From the NCBI GenBank assembly GCA_050299335.1, contig JBNKVT010000037.1, positions 1 through 9,064 on the forward strand: a stretch of 9,064 nucleotides of DNA, in the 5' to 3' direction. Of the stretch, positions 1-6,214 are shown piece after piece (the first letter of the stretch is position 1; the number at the start of each line of letters is the position of its first letter). Made by a program: the position numbers and the translations under genes. This DNA comes from JBNKVT01 sp050299335. GTDB taxonomy: Bacteria > Pseudomonadota > Alphaproteobacteria > Rhodobacterales > Rhodobacteraceae. The notes beneath the pieces are model-generated. The model did not search any database. It had not been told where the DNA came from and saw only the letters and a program-made list of their open reading frames with translations.

Positions 1-136
1 CCATCTTCCAGTACATCAATGGCTTCTACAATCCGCGACGGCGACACTCAGCTTTGGGCTGGAAAAGCCCTGTCGCCTTCGAAAGGAAAGTGGCCTAAAC
101 GAGCACTTGGGGCGGCACAGAAACGTGACAGGTCCA
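1..136 (+). mobile_element. Right end of an IS3-family element
   Basis: The element contains the transposase tail and a short 3' non-coding stretch. Its outer end is placed tentatively at base 136, where the sequence reads GTGACAGGTCCA. IS3-family termini normally end in CA, and istB-like sequence begins soon after. The left terminus lies outside the window, so the inverted repeat and any target duplication cannot be confirmed. The family assignment is firm from the transposase, but the exact boundary is a guess. Confidence 0.45.
3..98 (+). pseudogene. IS3-family transposase, C-terminal end (partial)
   Basis: The frame starting at base 3 reads IFQYINGFYNPRRRHSALGW, then KSPVAFERKVA and a TAA stop. 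This is the characteristic end of the IS3-family DDE integrase domain (the pattern FxYIxxFYNxxRRHSxLGxxSPxxFE). Only the last 31 residues lie in the window, so it cannot be seen whether the upstream part is intact or whether this is a remnant. The product would be the transposase that cuts and joins the ends of its own element. It borders a decayed IS21-type element, so this side of the locus has received more than one insertion. Confidence 0.85.
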
Positions 137-167
137 TCCTCGTCCTGATCGGCGATGAGCCGTTGGA

Positions 168-642
168 ATGCCATTGGTCCGAGAGACAATGGCGAATGGA
201 ACCGGCAAAACCCATCTCGCCGTCAGCATCGCGCGCGCCTGTATCCGCAATGGTCGCCGGGGGCGGTTCTTCAACGTCGTCGATCTGGTAAACAAGCTGG
301 ACGCGGAAGCCCGCGCAGAAAGACAGGGACGCACGGCGGACCTGATCTCCCGCCTCGACTTGTTCGCCATCGGTCTCGAACGCATGGCGACGCGATGGCT
401 CACTCCTGGATGAACTCGGATACCTTCCCTTCGCCCAGACCGGCGGTCAGCTTCTGTTCCACCTGATCAGCAAGCTCTACGAGCGCACCTCGATCATCGT
501 CACCACCAACCTGGCGTTCGGCGAATGGCCGACTGTCTTCGGCGACGCAAAGATGACCACCGCATTGCTCGACCGCCTGACACACCACTGTGAGATCGTT
601 GAGACCGGCAACGAAAGCTGGCGCTTCAAAAACCGGGCATAG
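168..642 (+). pseudogene. istB: Decayed istB (IS21-family helper ATPase)
   Basis: IstB is the AAA+ ATPase that assists the IS21 transposase IstA. The first part (frame of base 168) reads NGTGKTHLAVSIARACIRNG and continues to a recognisable FFNVVDLVNKL; this is the Walker A motif and the following helix. The second part lies in a different frame (frame of base 409): DELGYLPFAQTGGQLLFHLI, then YERTSIIVTTNLAFGEWP, the Walker B and sensor regions, ending in WRFKNRA and a TAG at 640-642. Between RLDL (ending at 362) and LDELGY (from 406) lie 43 bases where intact relatives have only one or two codons, so an insertion of roughly 37-40 bases caused the frameshift. The N-terminal third is missing or unrecognisable, and the Walker A loop has extra residues (LVRETMANGTGKT). 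No functional protein is expected. Confidence 0.85.
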
Positions 643-718
643 CGCAAACGGCATCCCGCTGGCCCGCCGCCGCTGCATTACATGGGGACTACGCAGCGCC
701 GGGCCAGCTCTGCAAAAA

Positions 719-765
719 GGGGGGCAATATTGGATGCCGATAGGGGGTCAGCTTTGAATGCCGAT
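719..765 (+). repeat. Two 23-bp direct repeats at the IS21 right end
   Basis: Unit 1 (719-741) and unit 2 (743-765) both have the form of a G-tract, a variable centre and a shared ATGCCGAT end, with 18 of 23 positions identical. Multiple short repeats just inside the terminus are typical of IS21-family ends, where they serve as transposase binding sites. They are followed by the terminal TGACA. Confidence 0.75.
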
Positions 766-793
766 TGACAGATACGTCGCTATACCTGTTGAC

Positions 794-1978
794 CTACCTC
801 AGTGTTTTGTATTCGCTAAAGTCTATTCCCAGCGACCCTGCCAAATCCTCGGAGGAATCAAAGAGCAGTTCCAGCGCATATGGTGGGTTGTGGATGTGGA
901 TGCCGGGATCGGCCTTGATGAATTTCCAGTTATAGACCGCCTTCAGAAGCCTCGGCGTGAAGGCATCATAGGCAACAGCGCGGCCGTCGGATTCGTCGGG
1001 GCGGCCGTCGGCATTCGCATCGGCAAAGAAGTAAGGATAGCGTGCGCCGTCATAGACCATCGGCTTACCCGCGACCTCGGCAGCATACTCCCCGATCAGC
1101 GACATCAAGAGATCGGCATTCGCCTCGATATCGCGGGCGATGCCCTGCGAGACATTGCCGCTGCCGTCATAGCTCTGCCGCGAGATGCGGATGGCACCGG
1201 GGTCGCCGGTCTCGTGACAGGTCAGGCAGATCGCCTCGGCGACGGTCAGGCTGTGGGGGTCGTGGCAGGAGACGCAGGTGTCGACCGGGCGGGCATGGTT
1301 GAAGCGGCCGGAATAGGTCTTGCCCTCGTATTCGTAACCGAGATGGCCGTAGCCGCCGAGCCCCGTCGCGGCGGCGATGTTGTAATGCGGGTTGACGAAG
1401 CGCAGCGAAGGGTCGGGCGTGTCCTCGCCGATGCCGTCCACGGCCTTGGCGACATCCGCACCGCTGGCGCGGCCCTGGTGGCAGGTGACGCAGGAGACCT
1501 CGCCGCCGGTGACCGGGTGCATGGCACCGGTCGAGAGCGCGATCTCGGTGACCGCGGCGAGGCCGGGATTGTGGCAGGTCTCGCAATCGACCACGCCGCC
1601 TATGGGGACGGGATGCTCGGGCAGACCGCCGGGCCTGCCGTCGATACCGTGGAAGATCCGGAAGCCGATCCCGGAATGGCAGGTGGCGCAGGCCGGCGGA
1701 ATCTCTCCTTCATCGTTCCAGTGGGCGAAGGCTTCGGAAGACGCATCGGCATGGCCCGAGCGTGACCATTCGGCTATAGCGCGGGCATTGGGGATCGCGA
1801 TGCTCTCGGGCGCGAACGGCCCGCCTTGCGGCATGGTAAAGACCGGCGGGTCCTGATCGGACGCCGTTTCGGACGTCCCGGCCTCTTGGGCGTGGCCTGC
1901 CTGTTCAAGGCTGAACCAGGCGAGCGAGAGGGAGGTAAGGAATAAAACACAGAAGGCGGCACTGGCGATTCGCGACAT
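794..1978 (-). CDS. Secreted pentaheme c-type cytochrome
   Basis: This 394-residue protein has an N-terminal Sec-type signal (residues 1 to about 30; hydrophobic stretch FCVLFLTSLSLAWF, then GHA and a likely cleavage site) and five CXXCH heme c motifs: CATCH at 97, CETCH at 132, CVTCH at 163, CVSCH at 235 and CLTCH at 251. It should be a periplasmic multiheme electron carrier. Scattered histidines (NPHYN at 196, FNHARPV at 226, HDPH at 239) could be distal ligands. Residues 320-328 (DANADGRPD) resemble a calcium-binding loop. The C-terminal stretch around 344-380 (LLKAVYNWKFIKADPG, then HNPPYALELLFDSSEDL) resembles tails recalled from other multiheme cytochromes. The ATG at 1978 is chosen because it gives the signal peptide and has a GGGAG ribosome site about nine bases upstream; the frame stays open further upstream but that part has no signal. 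The gene is divergent from the nqr operon, so shared function is likely. The exact partner is unknown. Confidence 0.88.
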   Translation of the reverse strand: MSRIASAAFCVLFLTSLSLAWFSLEQAGHAQEAGTSETASDQDPPVFTMPQGGPFAPESIAIPNARAIAEWSRSGHADASSEAFAHWNDEGEIPPACATCHSGIGFRIFHGIDGRPGGLPEHPVPIGGVVDCETCHNPGLAAVTEIALSTGAMHPVTGGEVSCVTCHQGRASGADVAKAVDGIGEDTPDPSLRFVNPHYNIAAATGLGGYGHLGYEYEGKTYSGRFNHARPVDTCVSCHDPHSLTVAEAICLTCHETGDPGAIRISRQSYDGSGNVSQGIARDIEANADLLMSLIGEYAAEVAGKPMVYDGARYPYFFADANADGRPDESDGRAVAYDAFTPRLLKAVYNWKFIKADPGIHIHNPPYALELLFDSSEDLAGSLGIDFSEYKTLR

Positions 1979-2001
1979 GGCGTCACACTCCCTTGAGAGG
2001 C

Positions 2002-2031
2002 TTGAAGCTTGTGCGGGGTTAAGACTAGCAT
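2002..2031 (+). promoter_or_regulatory. Possible sigma-70-like promoter for the nqr operon
   Basis: TTGAAG (2002-2007) and TAGCAT (2026-2031) are separated by 18 bases. Each hexamer matches four of six consensus positions. They lie upstream of the leader hairpin and nqrA in the only intergenic gap before the operon. The match is weak and GC-rich genomes give many chance hits. No clear promoter for the divergent cytochrome gene was identified. Confidence 0.25.
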
Positions 2032-2038
2032 GAAATGA

Positions 2039-2080
2039 CCGCTTTGGAAGGATGACGCAATGCCGCGTCCCTTCCAACGG
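2039..2080 (+). promoter_or_regulatory. Long imperfect hairpin in the nqrA leader
   Basis: The stem is built from CCG (2039-2041), TTGGAAGG (2044-2051) and GACGC (2054-2058) on the left. These pair with GCGTC (2065-2069), CCTTCCAA (2070-2077) and CGG (2078-2080) on the right. The loop is AATGCC (2059-2064). All 16 pairs are Watson-Crick, with two 2-base bulges on the left arm. No T-run follows, so it is not a standard intrinsic terminator. It lies between the possible promoter and the nqrA ribosome site, and could be an RNA leader structure or a dyad bound by a regulator of both divergent genes. Confidence 0.5.
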
Positions 2081-2099
2081 TCGAAGCCAGGAGGCAGGC

Positions 2100-3377
2100 G
2101 TGTTCTGGGGTGGGCAGACAGGATTGCCGGTTCGCATCGCTGGACCCGTACCGGGGCCGGACGATGCCGCTGAACCACATTTCTCCGAGGAAGCCGCGCT
2201 CACTGCCGATGAAGGTGACGATCTGCGGGTGACCGTGCTGGCAGAGGAAGGTTCGCTCGTCGAACAGGGCGCACCGGTCCTGAGTTTGCGGCACCAGCCT
2301 GAGATCGTCTTCACCGCACCGATGGCGGGACGGATTGCTGAGGTCAAGCTGGCCCCCGGCCGCCGGTTGTCGGAAATGCGGTTCTTCCGCGAAGATGGTG
2401 CCGGGCGGCACGCCTTCGACACCGCCGCCGCCCAAAGCTCGGACACGGACCTGCGGACGCTCCTGCAATCCAGCGGCATGTGGCGGGCGTTCCGCTCCCG
2501 GCCGTTCGGACGTCTCCCGGCGACCGGCGAGACGCCTGCCGCCATCTTTGTCATGGGGCTCGACACCGGGCCGGGCGCCCCCGATCCGCGCCGCGCGGTG
2601 GCGGGCCGGGAAGAGCAGCTGGCGCGCGGAATGCGCGAACTCCTGCGGCTGAGCGGCGGACCGGTGCACCTGTGCACGGCGCGTGGCTCTGCCCCCCTAC
2701 CGGGGATCGACCCCCATGAACGGCTCAGGACGGTCGAGGTGGCACCGGTCCATCCCTGGGGGCTCGCCGGGTTCCTCATTCACCGGCATTTCCCCGCCGG
2801 ACCGGAGCGGCCGGTCTGGGACATTCACCTTGAGGACGTCGCCGATATCGGCGGGTTGCTCGCGACCAGGCTGGTCGCCGAAACCCGGCTCGTATCGGTC
2901 TCGGGACCGGCCTGCACCGAGGCGCGGCTGGCGCGGTGCCAGCCCGGAGCTGACCTTCGAAGCCTCAGCTACGGGCGGGTCGTGCCCGGCCCCCATGTGA
3001 TCTGTTCGGGCTCGGCGCTGGAGGGAAGGCGGGCCCGGTGGCTCGGGGCGCGGGACCGGCAGGTCACGGTGCTGCACGCAACGCCTGGGCCCTCGAAACG
3101 GAACTGGTTCGGCGCCGCCCTCACCCGTGCCGCGCGTCCCACGCCGCTGATCCCGACCGCCGCCCTTGAGCATGCGTTTGGCGGTGCGCTCCCCGCCTCG
3201 CTGCTGCTCCGCGCCCTCGCCGCCGGAGACCGCGAAACGGCGGTCAATCTCGGGGCGCTGTCTCTTGTCGCCGAAGACCTTGCGCTGGCCGATTACGTGA
3301 CCGGTGCCGAGCCGCGGTTCTCGGCGCTGCACTCGGCCCTGCTCGACGACATCGCCATCGAGGAGGCCGCCGCATGA
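2100..3377 (+). CDS. nqrA: Na+-translocating NADH-quinone reductase subunit A
   Basis: NqrA is the cytoplasmic subunit of Na+-NQR, associated with quinone reduction. The 425-residue product (family usually near 445) has the expected landmarks: N-terminal GLPVRIAGP; a lipoyl-like hammerhead at about residues 45-82 (EEGSLVEQGAPVLSL, then FTAPMAGRIAEV); WRAFRSRPFGRLP at about 128; AIFVMGLDTGP at about 148; HPWGLAG at about 218; VWDIHLEDV at about 239; and VSGPA at about 267. The GTG at 2100 is preferred because AGGAGG (2089-2094) sits five bases upstream and family similarity starts directly after it. An in-frame ATG at 2052 lies inside the leader hairpin and would add 16 unrelated residues. The gene overlaps nqrB by four bases (ATGA), so translational coupling is likely. 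It is the first gene of the operon. It identifies the cluster as Nqr and not Rnf, which has RnfB/RnfC instead. Confidence 0.93.
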   Translation: MFWGGQTGLPVRIAGPVPGPDDAAEPHFSEEAALTADEGDDLRVTVLAEEGSLVEQGAPVLSLRHQPEIVFTAPMAGRIAEVKLAPGRRLSEMRFFREDGAGRHAFDTAAAQSSDTDLRTLLQSSGMWRAFRSRPFGRLPATGETPAAIFVMGLDTGPGAPDPRRAVAGREEQLARGMRELLRLSGGPVHLCTARGSAPLPGIDPHERLRTVEVAPVHPWGLAGFLIHRHFPAGPERPVWDIHLEDVADIGGLLATRLVAETRLVSVSGPACTEARLARCQPGADLRSLSYGRVVPGPHVICSGSALEGRRARWLGARDRQVTVLHATPGPSKRNWFGAALTRAARPTPLIPTAALEHAFGGALPASLLLRALAAGDRETAVNLGALSLVAEDLALADYVTGAEPRFSALHSALLDDIAIEEAAA

Positions 3378-4150
3378 TCCGGGGCCTCTGGAACCGCGAA
3401 ACCGTCGCCCTCTTGCTTTCGGCCTCGCTGCTGCCCCTCGCGGTCGCCTGGCTGCAGTACGAGGGCCCTTCTTCGGTAGCGCGGCTTGTTCCGATCCTGA
3501 TCTGCATCGCCCTTTGGCAACTGATCTGGCTTCTGGCACGCGCGCAGCCGCCATCGGTCGCCGGCCTCGTCACCGCGTTGGCCGTCGCCATGCTGGCCCC
3601 GCCCGAGCTTGGCCTTTTGCCGCTGCTCCTCGGGCTCAGCTTCGGTATCGTTTTCGGCGAACTGGCCTTCGGCGGTTGGGGGCGGAACATCCTGCATCCG
3701 GCGACGGTGACGCTGGCTTTCATCGGCTTCGGATTTCCCGCCGCCCCCTGGCCCGAACTGCCGCTGCAACTCGGCTGGGCGGCGATCCCGGCGGGGCTTC
3801 TCGGCCTTCTCTTCGGCATCGTTCCGGCCCGGCTGCTGACGGGTGCCGTAGCGGTCTTCGCCGCCGGAGCCTGGCTGGACCCGGGATTGCTGTCGCTCTG
3901 GCCCGCCACCGTGATCGTGCTGGTGCTGCTGGTCGCCGACCCGGTCGCCAGCGCCGCGACGCCTTTCGGGCATTGGCTGTCGGGGATACTCTATGCCGGG
4001 CTGGTGGCGCTGTTTCATGCCACATGGACCGGGGCCGCAGCGACGCAGGTGGCGGTCTCTGCCGCCCTGCTAGTCTCGCTCGCCGCACCGCTGCTTGACG
4101 AGATGGCGGTGACAATCTGGCTCGCCCGAAGGAGACGTCGTCTTGGCTGA
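3374..4150 (+). CDS. nqrB: Short NqrB-like membrane subunit lacking the FMN segment
   Basis: NqrB is the large membrane subunit that normally carries covalent FMN and riboflavin and forms part of the Na+ path. This copy has 258 residues against roughly 400 in typical NqrB and 350 in RnfD. It has many hydrophobic segments (about 10-28, 35-55, 62-98, 110-123, 134-165, 176-189, 203-216, 224-240). It keeps GGWGRNILHPA (100-110), which corresponds to the GxGxNxxxPA region of NqrB/RnfD, and DPVASA (189-194) with the following PFGHWLSGILYAGL, matching the DPVxS region. The stretch between FGFPA (119-123) and the next helices is far too short. No S/T-G-A-T or related flavinylation motif is present anywhere in the protein. 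The N-terminal extension of canonical NqrB is also absent. The frame is unbroken, with no sign of a recent deletion, so it looks like a stable variant. It overlaps nqrC by eight bases. Family membership is sure; full NqrB function is doubtful. Confidence 0.85.
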   Translation: MIRGLWNRETVALLLSASLLPLAVAWLQYEGPSSVARLVPILICIALWQLIWLLARAQPPSVAGLVTALAVAMLAPPELGLLPLLLGLSFGIVFGELAFGGWGRNILHPATVTLAFIGFGFPAAPWPELPLQLGWAAIPAGLLGLLFGIVPARLLTGAVAVFAAGAWLDPGLLSLWPATVIVLVLLVADPVASAATPFGHWLSGILYAGLVALFHATWTGAAATQVAVSAALLVSLAAPLLDEMAVTIWLARRRRRLG

Positions 4151-4943
4151 CCTGAACCCGATCACCGCCTGGAAACGGCTGCTGGCGCTGCCCAATGAAA
4201 GCCGCACCAAGACCCTTGTCGTCGCCTTCCTTCTATCGGCGATCTGCGCTGCCGCCGTCACCTCGGCAACGGTGTTTTTACGCCCGATCCAGGCCGCCAA
4301 CCGCGCGGCGGAAGAGGCAGCAAAGCTCGAAACGCTGCTGGCCTCGATCCCCGGCATGAGCGATATCGTCGCCGAGGCTGGTGGTAGCGCGCTGACCACC
4401 GTCGTGGTGGATCTCGACAGCGGACGTGCGGCGTCGGAGCTGACCCCGGCGACGCTGGATGCCGCCCTCGCCGATCCCGCCAACTGGACCCAGCTTGCGC
4501 CCGAGGAGGACATCGCGGGGATCGGTGCGCGGCCCGATTATTCGCAGGTCTATATCCTGCGCGACGGCGACCGCGTGTCGCTGATGATCCTGCCGGTTCT
4601 GGGCTCGGGCTATAACGGCCCGATCCGCGCCATGCTGGCCCTGAGGGGCGACATGAACACCATCGCCGGGCTGACAATCATCGACCAGTCCGAGACCCCG
4701 GGCCTCGGTGCGCGGATCGAGGAACCAGCCTGGCAGGCGCAATTCGCCGGTACGCAGCTGGTCGATGAGGCGGGCGAGTTGCGCTTCACCGTGGCGCGGG
4801 GACCGGCGGCGACCGAATACGAGGTCGATGGCATCACCGGGGCCACCCGCACCAGCAACGCCGTCACGCGGATGGTCCGTTTCTGGGCCGGTCCCCTGGG
4901 CTACGGGCCGCTGATCGACGCGGCAAGGCGCGGGGAGTTCTGA
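4143..4943 (+). CDS. nqrC: Na+-NQR subunit C, periplasmic FMN subunit
   Basis: NqrC carries covalent FMN and passes electrons on the periplasmic side. The 266-residue product (family about 255-260) has one N-terminal membrane helix (about 23-46, KTLVVAFLLSAICAAAVTSA) and then a large domain with the FMN_bind signature near the C-terminus: VDGITGATRTSNAV, where Thr235 is the predicted flavinylation site. LGARIEEPAWQAQF upstream of it matches the family's GLGxxxxxPxWxxxF pattern. The start is TTG at 4143, supported by AAGGAG at 4129-4134 eight bases upstream; no ATG gives the complete helix. It overlaps nqrB by eight bases, and nqrD follows three bases after its stop. ApbE in the same operon would perform the FMN attachment. 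This is the only subunit here with a visible ApbE target motif. Confidence 0.93.
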   Translation: MADLNPITAWKRLLALPNESRTKTLVVAFLLSAICAAAVTSATVFLRPIQAANRAAEEAAKLETLLASIPGMSDIVAEAGGSALTTVVVDLDSGRAASELTPATLDAALADPANWTQLAPEEDIAGIGARPDYSQVYILRDGDRVSLMILPVLGSGYNGPIRAMLALRGDMNTIAGLTIIDQSETPGLGARIEEPAWQAQFAGTQLVDEAGELRFTVARGPAATEYEVDGITGATRTSNAVTRMVRFWAGPLGYGPLIDAARRGEF

Positions 4944-4946
4944 GCG

Positions 4947-5606
4947 ATGGCTGACGGCTTCCTCGCACGCCTGACCGGACCGCTGCTGCGGCAGAACCCG
5001 GTGACCTTGCAGATCCTCGGCATCTGCTCGGCGCTTGCGGTGACCACCCGGCTCGACACCGCGCTCACCATGTCGGCCTCGCTGATCGTGGTCATCGTGC
5101 TTTCCGCCGGGATCGTCAGCCTGATCCGGCGGCATATCCCCGCCACCATCCGGCTGATCGTGCAGATTGTCATCGTCGCCTCGCTGGTCATCGTCATCGA
5201 CCAGGTGCTGCAGGCCTGGTTCTTCGACATCAGCCAGCGGCTGTCGGTCTATGTCAGCCTGATCACCACCAATTGCCTCGTCCTTGGCCGCACCGAGTCC
5301 TTCGCCCGCAACAACCCGCCGCTTCTGTCGATGGCCGACGCGCTCGGCAACGGGCTGGGCTACGGGCTGGTGCTGACACTCGTCGGGGCGGTGCGCGAGC
5401 TGTTCGGGACCGGGCAGTTGCTGGGTCTCCGCGTCCTGCCGACGACCGACCAGGGCGGCTGGTTCGAACCGCTGAACCTGATGCTGCTCGCACCGAGCGC
5501 CTTTTTCCTGCTCGGCGGGCTGGTCTGGGCGATCCGGTCCCTGCGCCCCGAACAGGTCGAGGCCCATGAATTCGAACCACCCCACACCGCCGAGGCCCCG
5601 CAATGA
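4947..5606 (+). CDS. nqrD: Na+-NQR subunit D
   Basis: NqrD is an integral membrane subunit which, with NqrE, holds an intramembrane 2Fe-2S centre linking cytoplasmic NqrF to NqrC. The 219-residue product shows the N-terminal pattern NPVTLQILGICSALAVT with Cys27, and TTNCLVLGR with Cys110; both correspond to the conserved cysteines of the family. GNGLGYGLVLTLVGAVRELFGTG follows the family pattern. About six hydrophobic helices are visible. The C-terminus (from about 200) is a short charged tail rich in Glu and Pro. GGGGAG at 4931-4936 is the ribosome site. Its stop overlaps the nqrE start (ATGA). Confidence 0.95.
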   Translation: MADGFLARLTGPLLRQNPVTLQILGICSALAVTTRLDTALTMSASLIVVIVLSAGIVSLIRRHIPATIRLIVQIVIVASLVIVIDQVLQAWFFDISQRLSVYVSLITTNCLVLGRTESFARNNPPLLSMADALGNGLGYGLVLTLVGAVRELFGTGQLLGLRVLPTTDQGGWFEPLNLMLLAPSAFFLLGGLVWAIRSLRPEQVEAHEFEPPHTAEAPQ

Positions 5607-6214
5607 GCGGAGCGGGCGAGCTGTTCCTCAGGGCGATGTTCGTCGACAACATGCCGCTGGCGCTGTTCCTCGGGCTTTGCACCTTCCTTGCCCTGTCCCG
5701 GCGCACCGGCTCGGCCCTCGGTCTCGGCATCGCGATGATCGCCGTCCTCGGCATCACCGTGCCGATCAACTACCTTCTCTATCACGCTTTTCTCGCCCCT
5801 GGCGCGCTGGACTGGGCCGGGCACCCGGAAATCGACCTCTCCTATCTCTCGCTGATCGCCTTCATTGGCGTGATCGCGGCAACCGTGCAGTTGCTCGAAA
5901 TGCTGCTCGAACGCTTTCTCCCCAGTGTGCATGCCAGTTTCGGGGTCTTCCTGCCGCTGCTGACCGTGCAATGCGCCATCCTTGCGGGCAGCCTGTTCAT
6001 GGTCGAGCGCCGTTACGACTTTGTCGAGTCCGTCGCCTTCGGCCTTGGCAGCGGGGCCGGGTTCGCGCTGGCAGTGCTGCTGCTCGGCGCGCTCCGGTCC
6101 CGGCTCGCCTATGCCGACCTGCCGGGCGGTCTGCGCGGGCTCGGCATCGCCTTCATCCTGACCGGGCTGATGTCGCTCGGTTTCACCGCCTTCGCCCAGA
6201 TGGTGGCATCATGA
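5603..6214 (+). CDS. nqrE: Na+-NQR subunit E
   Basis: NqrE is the paralogue of NqrD with inverted membrane topology; together they bind the intramembrane 2Fe-2S centre. The 203-residue product has the typical FVDNMPLALFLGLCTFLA with Cys26, and LPLLTVQCAILAGSLFM with Cys123. PINYLL at 53-58 and the C-terminal LRGLGIAFILTGLMSLGFTAF also follow the family. About six hydrophobic helices are seen. The length is close to the normal value (about 198-202). It overlaps nqrD and nqrF by four bases each (ATGA), so translational coupling through the operon is expected. Confidence 0.95.
   Translation: MSGAGELFLRAMFVDNMPLALFLGLCTFLALSRRTGSALGLGIAMIAVLGITVPINYLLYHAFLAPGALDWAGHPEIDLSYLSLIAFIGVIAATVQLLEMLLERFLPSVHASFGVFLPLLTVQCAILAGSLFMVERRYDFVESVAFGLGSGAGFALAVLLLGALRSRLAYADLPGGLRGLGIAFILTGLMSLGFTAFAQMVAS

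Larger units (their letters stand above)
137..770 (+). mobile_element. IS21-family remnant, right part
   Basis: This fragment carries the istB remnant, about 75 bases with no recognisable content (643-718), and the terminal repeats of the right end. The outer tip is TGACA at 766-770, the complement of the TGTCA tip usual for IS21-type ends. No istA and no left end are present, so the element is truncated on its left side, apparently by or next to the IS3 element. It cannot move by itself. Only 23 bases separate its tip from the stop codon of the minus-strand cytochrome gene, so it may have removed or replaced that gene's native downstream region. Confidence 0.75.

Noticed and set aside
758..1765. 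Open plus-strand frame of 335 codons opposite the cytochrome gene
   Set aside because: It is antisense to the five CXXCH motifs and signal peptide of the minus-strand cytochrome. Its sequence is a low-complexity Gly/Ala/Val/Asp mixture without recognisable domains, as expected from the complement of a GC-rich gene.
1979..2779. Upstream extension of the cytochrome frame (267 further codons)
   Set aside because: It runs through the intergenic region and into the antisense of nqrA, has no signal peptide and is Arg/Ser/Pro-rich. The ATG at 1978 with its ribosome site and signal sequence explains the gene.
4278..5603. Minus-strand open frame of 441 codons
   Set aside because: It is antisense to nqrC and nqrD, which carry conserved motifs. 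The product is rich in Gln, Asp, Arg and Gly, with no domain signal.
5566..6210. N-terminal extension of the nqrF frame
   Set aside because: This section is out of frame with nqrE, which occupies the same DNA with a full set of NqrE motifs. The extension is Arg/Pro-rich noise, and ATG at 6211 begins the family sequence.
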